Assembly: GCA_964537395.1 (NCBI GenBank)
Contig: CAZIBN010000046.1
Coordinates: 1-29,534, forward strand
Source: GWA2-66-18 sp964537395
Lineage (GTDB): Bacteria > Elusimicrobiota > Elusimicrobia > UBA1565 > UBA9628
Direction of reading: 5' to 3'
DNA length: 29,534 bases
Part shown: positions 1-7,662 of the stretch, piece by piece
How the letters are laid out: the number at the start of each line of letters is the position of its first letter
Numbering within the stretch: the stretch's first letter is position 1
Notes under the pieces: generated by a model
What the model was told of the DNA's origin: nothing
The model's database searches: none
The model's input: only the letters and a program-made list of their open reading frames with translations
Position numbers and translations under genes: made by a program

Positions 1-309
1 GGGGGGAGGCGGAGGGGGGGGGGGCGGAGGAGGCGGCGGCTCAGGGAACTTCTCGCAGTTCTTTCCCGAGTCAAAGCAGTCGTCGTATTTCACCGCACGG
101 AGACTCGGACGCGCCGCGCGGCGGGTCACGCCGGCGTTACCGCTGAAGAGCCGGTCGAGGATCGCGTCGGCGTTGCCGGCGCGCACGGCATCGGCGATCC
201 CGGAGCGAATGGCTTCCAGCCCAGCCTTCCCTTCGGCCCGGGAGGCCGACGCGAACCCGAAGGAAACGGTCGCGGCGGCGAGGATCACGGCTCTGTTCTT
301 TCGGTTCAT
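1..309 (-). CDS. Secreted polyproline-containing protein, truncated by the window edge
   Basis: Reading from the ATG at 309 down to base 1 gives 103 uninterrupted codons that run off the window. The product begins MNRKNRAVILAAATVSFGFA, a Sec signal peptide with likely cleavage after ASRA (about residue 25). A GAGGTG Shine-Dalgarno sequence sits just upstream of the ATG. After a mildly helical stretch come two Cys (near residues 76 and 85) and then at least 13 consecutive prolines, where the window ends. Long proline runs normally need elongation factor EF-P; here the run could span the periplasm or peptidoglycan. The rest of the protein is unseen, so I cannot assign a function. The frame, signal peptide and ribosome site make this a real gene, not a shadow frame. 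Confidence 0.75.
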   Translation of the reverse strand, partial: MNRKNRAVILAAATVSFGFASASRAEGKAGLEAIRSGIADAVRAGNADAILDRLFSGNAGVTRRAARPSLRAVKYDDCFDSGKNCEKFPEPPPPPPPPPPPPP

Positions 310-470
310 CTTTCGCACCTCGTGTATGAGCTCGGGAATTTCGTTCATCCCGATGCATTCATCATACCGCCGGGGCGCGGACGCGGATCCGCGAAGGCGC
401 GCGAGCGCTCACGACCGCTCACGACTCGTGATTCCACGAGGAGAAACGACGTGAGGAAGGTTCACGACGG

Positions 471-499
471 GAAGAAAACCGCGGCGAGGCGCGGAGGTT
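471..499 (-). terminator. Possible weak intrinsic terminator after the MFS/ATP-grasp fusion
   Basis: Immediately after the TAA of the fusion gene, the minus strand can form a short GC stem (CCGCG pairing with CGCGG across a 6-nt loop) followed by TTTTCTTC. The stem is only 5 bp and the T-run is interrupted, so this is a weak call. Confidence 0.35.
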
Positions 500-3400
500 T
501 TACTCGACGACGAAGCGGATCTTCGCCTTGATCGTTTCGAGGTTGCGGCGGGCCTCGGCGGCGTCCTTGCCACCGACCTCGAGCATCGCCACGCGCGCGT
601 AGCCGCCGCCCTCATCGGTGGTGATGCGGTCGCCGGCCTTCTTAACCATGCGGAAGCGGATGAAGCCGGGCAACTGGCGGGCCTCGTCGGGGAGCTCGAG
701 GACCTTGATCACGCCCGCCTTGTCGGAGTTGACGAAGTCGCCGTCGAGATGGACGATCGGCTGGGAAGGCATGTACGGCCGGCCCGGTATGCGCGCCGCG
801 GCCATCAGGCCCTCTTCGGAGAGGTCCACGCCCCAGACACCCTTGATCCAGTCCATCACATAGGTCCCGCCCATGCGCGCGTTGGCCTCGATGAGGCGGG
901 CCCCCTCGAAGGTATACTTGCCCTCCATGTGGATGACGCCGTCGGTCAGGCCCAGCGCCTGAGCGGAGGCAATGGCCTGGTCGGCCGACTCCTTCTGCTG
1001 CTTGGCGGTGAGCGTGCTGGGCAGGCGCGAGCCGGTGGCCAGGAAAGAGGGCTCACGCGTTGGCTTGTTGTCGGTCACGGACTGGAACACGGGCTTGCCC
1101 GCGACCATCACCAGGTCCACGTCGTACTCGGCACCGTCGAGGTACTGCATCAGAAGAAGGTCGGAGTTATTGGCGAAGATCGGGTCGGTCTTCGGATTGA
1201 TGATAGCGCTGATGCGCTTATAGGCGGCGACGGCCTCCTCGAGAGAGGAGACCTTCTCAGTGCCCACGGCGGCGGCGCCGGACACGGGCTTGATCACCGC
1301 CGGAAACCCAACCTTGGCCGCGGAGACGCGGAACGCCGCGACCATGGCGTCGCGCTCCTTCTCGTTCTCAGCGGTGGAAAGGTTGCCGATCCGCTGCTGC
1401 CGCGCGGCGGCGACGCCTTTCGACGCCAGGACGGCCTGCGTATCGAACTTACTGCGCGCCGTGCGGGAGGCCTCGGGGCTGTGGTACGGAAGCTTCATGT
1501 CCTCGGCGATCAGGGCGGTGAGCTCGACGTCGTCCTCCCAGAAGGTGGTGATGCCGTCGATCTTCCCGTTCTTACGGGCGGAGCGCAGCAGCTTCTTACG
1601 AATGACGTCGCGAGCCTCCTTGACCTTCGTGTTGTCGGTCTCGATGTACTCGTCGACGAGCTTGTCCTTGAGGAGGCTGTCCACGAAGGCGCTGCGCGGG
1701 CCCGCGAGCACGACATTAACGCCGAGCTCCTTGGCGCGCACGAAGATCGGACGCTTGCCTTCGTAGCCCGCGCCGACGATCACGATGCGCTTGCCCTTCA
1801 GCGCGTCCCGGCGAGCGCGTTGGAGCATCGTGGCGACCCAGGCGCGGGAGTGCTCTCCGGAGATCTCCGGGCTTATCTGGTCGAGATTGTATTGGCCGCC
1901 GGCGTCGTGATCGTTGACCTCGATGACCACGGGGACGAGCTTCCCACCGCGGCGCGCGATCATGACGTCGAGGCCGATCATGTCGGTCTGCGCCTGATAC
2001 GGCTCGCCGTCCTTGCGTCCGGAATTGCTCTCTTGCGCGATGATCGAGGTCAGAGCGTCGCCACCCATCTTCCGCATCTCCGCCTCAAGCTCGCGGGCGC
2101 CGCGATCGTCGAGCAGCCCCGCCTTTTTCCACTCGGCGAACAGCTTCCCCATCGGCTCGACCGTGGCATTGTCTCGCGGGTCGGCCGCCTCGGCGGTGGT
2201 GGGCTTGCCCCACGGCCCGACGCGCGCGAACATGCCCATGGTCGCCCCGCCGTTCCACGGCGTCCGGGCGGCGAGCACGCGAGCGGTCGTCTCCATCTTG
2301 CGTCCGCCGCGGTCGAGAGGCGCCGAATCGATGCGCTCATCGATCAGGACCGCGCCGTCCTGAGGCATCATCGGATCGTGCGACAAGGCGAGGACGTGCT
2401 CGAGCATCTCGGCGCGCTGCTCCTTGCGGAAGAACTTGACGCCACGGCCGGAATGGAACTGAAGGCCGGAGGGCTTGATCACGACCTCCTCTACCTTCGT
2501 GCGCTCCAGGAAGGCGTCGAGCTGACGCGCGATCTCCGCGTCCTGGGGCATCGCGATCGCCGCCACGTTGCCCGTCGGCAGCTCTCCGCCGCGTATCGCC
2601 TGCGCGAACAGCGCATTCGCCGGCATCAGAAGCGCGAGCGTCGCGGGAACGGCGACGCCCCGCGCCGCCATCATCAGGCGCGTCGCGAGCTTGTCGTTGA
2701 CCTCGTGCTCGAGGATGTAGGAGTTCGACTGAGGGACGTCTAGATTTTTTTCCAGCGGCACACCATCGTCGCGGTCGTTGCCGCTGAGGGTGAAGAAGTT
2801 GGCGAAATAGTGGACGCGACGCGGAGTCTCGTAGCTGACGACCGTCGCCTGGCCCCTTTCATCGAAAACCACGCCCTTCGTGACCAGCAGCTTCGTGCGG
2901 CCGTCGGGGTAGGCCTCCTGGATCAACCAGGATGCGTCGAGCACGAGGTGAAAGTTCCCGCCGGACTGGCGCCCGCCCTCGCGCGCCAGCGCGATCTTGT
3001 GCCGCGACGAGGGTGCCAGGACGACGACAGTGGGGAGATCCTCGCTCGAAGCACCATTGACCACGGCCGTCTTGTACTCAGGCAGGCCGTTCTCCTTCAG
3101 GCTGACGCTCAGGCGCTCGAGCATCTTCGCCTCGTTGCCCTCGGGCGACTTGTGCACGGTCTGCGTCGGCTTGCTGAGCTGATCCTTGACCCAGCGCAGG
3201 CCGCCAAGGTACACGAAGCCCATCGCGAACAAGGTGATGGTGATGATCTTCATCGGCGCGAGCGCACCCAAGGTCAGGGCGAGCGCCGAGCCGGCCATGG
3301 AGTGATGGAACAGCCACGAGAAGGCCAGGCCGCCCGCGCCGGCCGCGAGCACCTCGACGAAGGTCATCAGGCTGTAGATGTCGTCGGCGTGGGGCGCGGC

Positions 3401-5278
3401 CTTGGGGTCGTTCTTGATCTCGGTCTGCAGCAAGGCGCGCATGCGCGAGCGCAGCGGCTGCAGCATGAGCTTCATCATGAACACGGCGGGGATCGCGAGG
3501 GCCAGAGAGGGCACCAGCCACAGCCCGATCGACGGCACGAAGGCGAGCGCCGCGACCGCGGTCAGGCCGGCCAGGACCTTATAGGTCCCGTGCTTCTTCT
3601 GCAGATCCTGGATGCGCTTCATCAGGAACACCGAAGCGACGAGGCCACCCGCGGTGATCGCGCTGAGAAGCAGACCGTTGCCGAACGCGCCGACCTTGAG
3701 GATATCGATGGCGAATGTGGGCAGGACGACGGCGAACAACGCGTCCTCGACGAAGTTCTCCATCGTCGCCATCGACGAGCGCGCGAGGATGGCCTTGTTG
3801 CCCATGATGATCTTGGCCGTCGCCCAGTTACGGCGCGGCACGTCCACCAGGATATGGCCGAACGTTTTAAGCGCGCCGAGGATGCGCTTGAAGTAATCCT
3901 TGACGCCGGCCCACGGCTCCGCGACCATGTCGCCGACCGTGACCACGCGCTTGGCGTAGATGTAGGAAACGACGCCCATCAGGGCCGCGAACACCGCGAA
4001 GCCCGCCCCCGCGCCGATGCCGGGGCCGAAGCGCGCGTCGATCCAGTCCATCGGCAGGCCGATCATCGCGGGCACGACGAGCATCATCCCGTAGTAGATG
4101 AAGTCGTAGACGTAGCCGGCCTTCTCGATCTTGCGGTCGGTCGCCTTCTGGTCTGCGCCCTTGAAGATCTTGGCCGCACCGCCGGTGTCGATGTCGACGA
4201 GATGATTGTGCGCGACGATGAGCGAGTTCACGCCGACGAGCACGAGGAAGGCGGCCCAGGAGAGGCCGCCGAACAGGGCCAGCACGCCGATCGAGCCGAA
4301 CAGCATGGCGCGCCCGCCGGCGGCGCCGACGAGGATGCGCCTCATCGGGGTCTTGCTGACGACCGCGCCCGCGAACAGCGACGCGCCGCCGAACACCCAG
4401 TAGTGGACCATGCGCGCCACGCCCGTCATCGCCGCGTCTCCGGTCAGCGCGCTGACGAGGAGCGGCAAGGACGCGAGGTACACCGAGATCGCGAGCAGGA
4501 AGACCGCCTGGCCCGCGATGTAGGACTTCTCGCTCTTGTTGAACTCGGAGAGATCGAACGTGGACTTGATCCGCTGCCAAAGGCCGGGCTTGGCGACGGG
4601 GGCCGCGGCGGAAGGAACCTCCGCCGACGGCTGCTGCTCCGTCGAGGGCGCGGACTTCCTGAGCCCCGAGCGCAGGGCCGCCGGGCCGCTTTGCGCCGCG
4701 ACCGCGCCGAGCTCCCCGCGCTGAACGCCGTTCTCATAGACGCCGCTCAGAGCCTGCGTCGCGTCGCCATTCTTGACGCCCTCTAAGATCGGCTTCGCGG
4801 TGAGAGAAAGGGCTTCCGCCTGCTTCGACGCGGCGGCGTTCCCACCCGGGGCGCCCGTCTTCAAGGCGGGCGCCAGCGCGCCGGGAACAGGCGCCTGAAC
4901 CGGCTTGCCCACGACCGAGGCGGGAGCCAGGCGCGAATAGCCCAGCGCCGCCGGCTGGGCGACCGGAGCGGCCTGAGCAAAGGCGGCGGGATTGACGAGA
5001 GGCGCCGCCAGAGCAGGGTTGATCGCCGCGTTGAGCGTCGGCGCGGCGGCGTTCGGCGTCAGGCTGCCGCCCAGGCCCAGCGACTGCACGGGAAGCGCCA
5101 GCGGCGCCGTGAGCCCGCCGTTATTGACGCCGGAGTTGACCGAGGTCGCAGCGTCGCCGACCGAGCCCGCGTTGCCGCCGGTCTTGCCCACCGTTTGCGC
5201 GAACGCCTGATAGGCGGGCGCGCCCGGGGACAAGGCGATTATAAGGAAGGCGAGGGCGGAGGCGAGGGGTCGCTTCAC
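500..5278 (-). CDS. MFS transporter fused to two ATP-grasp modules (carnosine-synthase-like ligase)
   Basis: The 1592-residue product has a signal-like N-terminus (1-28), an Ala/Pro/Asn-rich linker (29-235) and an MFS-like membrane domain (about 250-700). A first, divergent ATP-grasp module spans about 850-1150, with VVIKPSG at 932-938 and IEVNDHD at 1119-1125. A second, better-conserved one spans about 1163-1500: pre-ATP-grasp GAGYEGKRP near 1169, VIKPVSGAAAVG with lysine 1330, HMEGKYT near 1450, and EANARMGG at 1464-1471. Two tandem ATP-grasp halves with the active one C-terminal is the layout of carnosine synthase and related amino-acid ligases, which join an amino acid to a second amine using ATP. 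I infer that the protein makes a small peptide or amide and exports it, as the separate BacD ligase and BacE MFS do for bacilysin. The substrate is unknown. The start is GTG, placed 6 bp after a good -10 element. Confidence 0.85.
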   Translation of the reverse strand: MKRPLASALAFLIIALSPGAPAYQAFAQTVGKTGGNAGSVGDAATSVNSGVNNGGLTAPLALPVQSLGLGGSLTPNAAAPTLNAAINPALAAPLVNPAAFAQAAPVAQPAALGYSRLAPASVVGKPVQAPVPGALAPALKTGAPGGNAAASKQAEALSLTAKPILEGVKNGDATQALSGVYENGVQRGELGAVAAQSGPAALRSGLRKSAPSTEQQPSAEVPSAAAPVAKPGLWQRIKSTFDLSEFNKSEKSYIAGQAVFLLAISVYLASLPLLVSALTGDAAMTGVARMVHYWVFGGASLFAGAVVSKTPMRRILVGAAGGRAMLFGSIGVLALFGGLSWAAFLVLVGVNSLIVAHNHLVDIDTGGAAKIFKGADQKATDRKIEKAGYVYDFIYYGMMLVVPAMIGLPMDWIDARFGPGIGAGAGFAVFAALMGVVSYIYAKRVVTVGDMVAEPWAGVKDYFKRILGALKTFGHILVDVPRRNWATAKIIMGNKAILARSSMATMENFVEDALFAVVLPTFAIDILKVGAFGNGLLLSAITAGGLVASVFLMKRIQDLQKKHGTYKVLAGLTAVAALAFVPSIGLWLVPSLALAIPAVFMMKLMLQPLRSRMRALLQTEIKNDPKAAPHADDIYSLMTFVEVLAAGAGGLAFSWLFHHSMAGSALALTLGALAPMKIITITLFAMGFVYLGGLRWVKDQLSKPTQTVHKSPEGNEAKMLERLSVSLKENGLPEYKTAVVNGASSEDLPTVVVLAPSSRHKIALAREGGRQSGGNFHLVLDASWLIQEAYPDGRTKLLVTKGVVFDERGQATVVSYETPRRVHYFANFFTLSGNDRDDGVPLEKNLDVPQSNSYILEHEVNDKLATRLMMAARGVAVPATLALLMPANALFAQAIRGGELPTGNVAAIAMPQDAEIARQLDAFLERTKVEEVVIKPSGLQFHSGRGVKFFRKEQRAEMLEHVLALSHDPMMPQDGAVLIDERIDSAPLDRGGRKMETTARVLAARTPWNGGATMGMFARVGPWGKPTTAEAADPRDNATVEPMGKLFAEWKKAGLLDDRGARELEAEMRKMGGDALTSIIAQESNSGRKDGEPYQAQTDMIGLDVMIARRGGKLVPVVIEVNDHDAGGQYNLDQISPEISGEHSRAWVATMLQRARRDALKGKRIVIVGAGYEGKRPIFVRAKELGVNVVLAGPRSAFVDSLLKDKLVDEYIETDNTKVKEARDVIRKKLLRSARKNGKIDGITTFWEDDVELTALIAEDMKLPYHSPEASRTARSKFDTQAVLASKGVAAARQQRIGNLSTAENEKERDAMVAAFRVSAAKVGFPAVIKPVSGAAAVGTEKVSSLEEAVAAYKRISAIINPKTDPIFANNSDLLLMQYLDGAEYDVDLVMVAGKPVFQSVTDNKPTREPSFLATGSRLPSTLTAKQQKESADQAIASAQALGLTDGVIHMEGKYTFEGARLIEANARMGGTYVMDWIKGVWGVDLSEEGLMAAARIPGRPYMPSQPIVHLDGDFVNSDKAGVIKVLELPDEARQLPGFIRFRMVKKAGDRITTDEGGGYARVAMLEVGGKDAAEARRNLETIKAKIRFVVE

Positions 5279-5284
5279 AGTGGG

Positions 5285-5313
5285 AGTATAGGCCCGAAAC
5301 CCGGAATTGTCGA
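5285..5313 (-). promoter_or_regulatory. Sigma-70-type promoter of the MFS/ATP-grasp fusion
   Basis: On the minus strand, TCGACA (-35, at 5308-5313) and TATACT (-10, at 5285-5290) are separated by exactly 17 bp. Only 6 bp lie between the -10 and the GTG start at 5278, so transcription should begin at or within a base or two of the start codon, giving a leaderless mRNA. No Shine-Dalgarno sequence is present. Confidence 0.65.
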
Positions 5314-5358
5314 TAGGTTTTTAGGCCTAAACCCGACGGGGTCCGACGACCTGGAAGC

Positions 5359-5886
5359 TCAGCGGCCGTCGAAGGACGGAAGGGCTTCGAGCAACGCGCG
5401 GACCTTGGAGTCGTCGCGCGGGTTCTTCGGAGCCTTCATGTTCTCGGGGATGGACACGCGCCCGTTGACTTCGAAGGAGACGACGGCGGCCTTGCGCACC
5501 TTGACCATCGCGAAGGGATGGCAGATCATCTGGGCGGCGAAGGACTTGGAGGCGGAGCGGACTTCCTTATAAAACACGTTGAGGCGGTTGGCGTCGATCA
5601 TGTCGTTCTGGACGACGATCTCGATCTTCACGCCGGCGGCCTTCGTCTCGCCGAGGAACACCGCGACGACGCTTTCCTCGTTGAAGTTCACCACGGGGGC
5701 GGGGGTGCCGGCGGAGTGCTCGGTCCAAACCTTCTCCCAAGCCGCCTTGTCGGTCACGGCGACCGTGCGGCGCTCAGAGATCCGGCTGTTCTGTCCTTCG
5801 AGCGTGCTCCACGACCCGACGACCTGGGCGGAAGCGGAAACGGAGAGGAGGAGAGCGGCGATCGCGGCGAGAGTGGGTTTCTTCAT
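5359..5886 (-). CDS. Exported PrcB C-terminal-domain-like protein
   Basis: The product is 175 residues with a clear signal peptide (MKKPTLAAIAALLLSVSASA, cleaved before QVV). The mature part fits the PrcB C-terminal-domain pattern: W-x3-W (WEKVW) near residue 50, P-x-V-x-F (PVVNF) near 64, then ESVVAVFLGE, a V/I-rich strand (VKIEIVV), and near the end PFAMVKV and AVVSFEV. PrcB-type proteins are small exported companions of surface proteases. Its partner here is unknown, although a secreted subtilisin giant and an exported ClpP-like protease are encoded nearby. It stands alone, 80 bp downstream of the next minus gene's start and divergent from the ceramidase-like gene. The ATG at 5886 lies 6 bp from an extended -10 and has no Shine-Dalgarno sequence, so its mRNA is probably leaderless. 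Confidence 0.7.
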   Translation of the reverse strand: MKKPTLAAIAALLLSVSASAQVVGSWSTLEGQNSRISERRTVAVTDKAAWEKVWTEHSAGTPAPVVNFNEESVVAVFLGETKAAGVKIEIVVQNDMIDANRLNVFYKEVRSASKSFAAQMICHPFAMVKVRKAAVVSFEVNGRVSIPENMKAPKNPRDDSKVRALLEALPSFDGR

Positions 5887-5892
5887 GATTTA

Positions 5893-5901
5893 ATCGTACC
5901 A
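5893..5901 (-). promoter_or_regulatory. Extended -10 promoter of the PrcB-like gene
   Basis: The minus strand reads TGGTACGAT, a TGn-extended -10 (TACGAT), ending 6 bp before the ATG at 5886. I see no convincing -35 hexamer, which is acceptable for extended -10 promoters. The geometry predicts a leaderless transcript. Confidence 0.5.
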
Positions 5902-5931
5902 AGTGCTCCCCCTTTCCCCTGCGGGCCGAGT

Positions 5932-5988
5932 AGTCCCAAAAAGCGCCTCCAAGTGGCCTAGGTCCATTTGGGACTCCTGTCCTAGGCC
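5932..5988. repeat. Two interlocked perfect inverted repeats
   Basis: AGTCCCAAA (5932-5940) is the exact inverse of TTTGGGACT (5967-5975), and GGCCTAGG (5955-5962) is the exact inverse of CCTAGGCC (5981-5988). The arms alternate A-B-A'-B', so the two stems would form a pseudoknot or exclude each other. The element lies in the divergent intergenic region, upstream of both predicted promoters, so it is either a DNA-level site or part of an unrecognised transcript. Confidence 0.7.
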
Positions 5989-6074
5989 GAAAACCCGCCT
6001 TTAGCTGCGAACTCGCACCGCTGCCAATGCCGGTCAATTAAGATGTTTCCAGTCGCGCTGGCTCGCTATTGATA

Positions 6075-6104
6075 ATAATCACTAGTTCCGGAACTAGTGA
6101 TTAT
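6075..6104. promoter_or_regulatory. 30-bp perfect palindrome upstream of the ceramidase-like gene
   Basis: The two 15-bp arms are exactly complementary with no spacer; the centre is ACTAGTTCCGGAACTAGT. The dyad centre lies about 65 bp before the start codon at 6155 and 15 bp upstream of the predicted -35. This suits an operator for a dimeric regulator. It could alternatively be a small mobile-repeat remnant; I see no second copy in the window. Confidence 0.6.
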
Positions 6105-6118
6105 CAGTGCCGGGCGGC

Positions 6119-6148
6119 TTGGCGCGACGGCGTTCATTTCAGTAAAGT
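6119..6148 (+). promoter_or_regulatory. Promoter of the ceramidase-like operon
   Basis: TTGGCG (6119-6124) and TAAAGT (6143-6148) are 18 bp apart. The -10 ends 6 bp before the GTG start at 6155, predicting a leaderless mRNA. Confidence 0.5.
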
Positions 6149-6154
6149 CTCGCC

Positions 6155-6880
6155 GTGGATCCCCGGCTGGTGCCCCCGCTTCCCATCGAGTCGCCCTGGA
6201 GCGGGTGGGCCCTGCCCGACATCAAGCATTGCGAGGCCAACCTCAGCGGCTGGATCGCCGCGCCGGCGAACACCTGGTCGAACCTGGCCTATGTCGCGGT
6301 CGGGGTCTGGATATGGAGGAAATCGGCGAAGCCCGGCGCCCTGTCGGCCGGCGGGCTCGGCCCCGTGTCGGTCGCGGTCGGCGTCACATCCTTCGCCTTT
6401 CACGCGTCATACACCTTCGCGGGCCAGGTCCTCGATTATGCCGGGATGTTCCTGCTCATCGGCTGGGCGTTGGCGCGGGGCCTTATGCGCGCCGGCCTTC
6501 TGAGCGAGAAGGGCGCGCTTCGCTTCTGGGGCGGCCTGTTCGCCGCGAGCCTCGCCGCGCTGTTCGCCTTCCGCGCCGCGGGCTGGGGCATACAGACCAT
6601 CGTCCTCGTCCAGGCGCTGGCCCTCGTCGCCCTGGAGATCCGGCTCATGCTCGTCAAGCGCGACGCCCCCTCCTATGCCTCCTTCTGGTGGATGCAGCTC
6701 CTGCTGATCGCCGCCTACGCCTGCTGGCACCTCGACCATGCCGACTTCGCCTGCGCGCCCGACAACCACTGGCTCCAGCTCCACGCGATCTGGCATGTCG
6801 TCACGGCCGCCGCCTTCATCGCCGCCTGGCGATTTCACGAAGGCATCGACTCCCTTCGCCGTGCTAAAATGAGCGCATGA
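6155..6880 (+). CDS. Alkaline-ceramidase-like membrane hydrolase (CREST family)
   Basis: The 241-residue protein has about seven hydrophobic segments. Its key residues match alkaline ceramidase ACER3 as I remember it: a Ser-His-Asp set with identical spacing (S79, H83, D94 in TSFAFHASYTFAGQVLDYAG) and a C-terminal H210/H214 pair in HAIWH. These would bind catalytic zinc and cleave the amide of an N-acyl lipid. The N-terminal ANTWSN motif is the family's EP-NT-SN region, but the acidic residue before it is Ala here, so the calcium site may be altered. The natural substrate in a bacterium may be an N-acylated lipid other than ceramide. The stop codon overlaps the ATG of the next gene by 4 bp, indicating a two-gene operon. 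The GTG start has no Shine-Dalgarno sequence. Confidence 0.85.
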   Translation: MDPRLVPPLPIESPWSGWALPDIKHCEANLSGWIAAPANTWSNLAYVAVGVWIWRKSAKPGALSAGGLGPVSVAVGVTSFAFHASYTFAGQVLDYAGMFLLIGWALARGLMRAGLLSEKGALRFWGGLFAASLAALFAFRAAGWGIQTIVLVQALALVALEIRLMLVKRDAPSYASFWWMQLLLIAAYACWHLDHADFACAPDNHWLQLHAIWHVVTAAAFIAAWRFHEGIDSLRRAKMSA

Positions 6881-7662
6881 TGAACCGAGCCCTTCTCTGT
6901 GCCGTGCTCCTGACCGCGTCATCGTGCGCCCATGCCGGCATCCATCTGAGCGACGAAGAGGCGCTCGCGGTCGGGAAAAAGATCTGGCAGAACGAGGCCG
7001 GGCAGTCCGTTGAAAGGCTCACGCACTGGAACACAGGCGAGGATTTCGCCTCTCTGGGCATCGGGCACTTCATCTGGTACAAGAAGGACGAGCGCGGCCC
7101 GTTCACGGAGAGCTTCCCGGGCCTGCTCGACGCGTTCTCCGCCAAGGGAGTGCCGATGCCGGCCTGGCTCCAGCTGAAGCCGCCGTGCCCTTGGCGCGAC
7201 AAAGCGCAATTCGACCAGGAATTCCACAGCCCGCGCACCAACGAATTACGCAAGCTGCTCTCGGAGACGATCGGCATCCAGGCGCGTTACGCCGCCGACC
7301 GCGTCGAGTCCGCCTTGCCCAAGATCCTCGCCGCCGCGCCGGCCTCCGAGCGCCCCGCGCTGCAAGCCCGCTTCGACCGCGTCGCCTCGGCGCCCAACGG
7401 CGTGTACGCCTTGATGGACTACGTGAACTTCAAGGGCGAAGGCATCAATCTCTCCGAGCGCTACAACGGCGAAGGCTGGGGCCTGCTCCAGGTCCTCGAG
7501 GGCATGCTCGACACCCCGGCAGGCCAGGCGTCCGTCGAGGCGTTCGCGAAATCGGCCGACGCGGCGCTCACGCGGCGCGTGGCTAACAGCCCCCCTGCAC
7601 GCAACGAAAGCCGTTGGCTTGCCAGCTGGCGCAAGCGCCTGCTCACCTACCTGGAAATCTAG
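6877..7662 (+). CDS. Exported conserved protein of unknown function
   Basis: The product is 261 residues and begins with a signal peptide (MMNRALLCAVLLTASSC). Cleavage may follow AHA, or the Cys at 17 may be lipidated, though ASSC is a poor lipobox. The mature N-terminus carries a striking motif block: IWQNEAG, then LTHWNTGEDFASLGIGHF, then a PFTESFP segment. The invariant-looking Glu, Trp, Gly and His residues suggest an enzyme, and a lysozyme-like fold is one possibility, but I recognise no named family. Its ATG overlaps the ceramidase-like stop (ATGATGA), so the two are translationally coupled and may act in the same envelope process. It ends by sharing CTAG with the convergent ClpP-like gene. 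Confidence 0.75.
   Translation: MMNRALLCAVLLTASSCAHAGIHLSDEEALAVGKKIWQNEAGQSVERLTHWNTGEDFASLGIGHFIWYKKDERGPFTESFPGLLDAFSAKGVPMPAWLQLKPPCPWRDKAQFDQEFHSPRTNELRKLLSETIGIQARYAADRVESALPKILAAAPASERPALQARFDRVASAPNGVYALMDYVNFKGEGINLSERYNGEGWGLLQVLEGMLDTPAGQASVEAFAKSADAALTRRVANSPPARNESRWLASWRKRLLTYLEI

Noticed and set aside
749..2743. Long open frame on the plus strand, opposite the MFS/ATP-grasp gene
   Set aside because: In very GC-rich coding DNA the antisense frames stay open by chance. Its translation is Arg/Gly/His/Asp-rich with no domain motifs, and the minus-strand frame has clear ATP-grasp motifs throughout. The same applies to plus-strand frames near 2810-4786, 12037-14412, 15355-18051 and 25530-27794.
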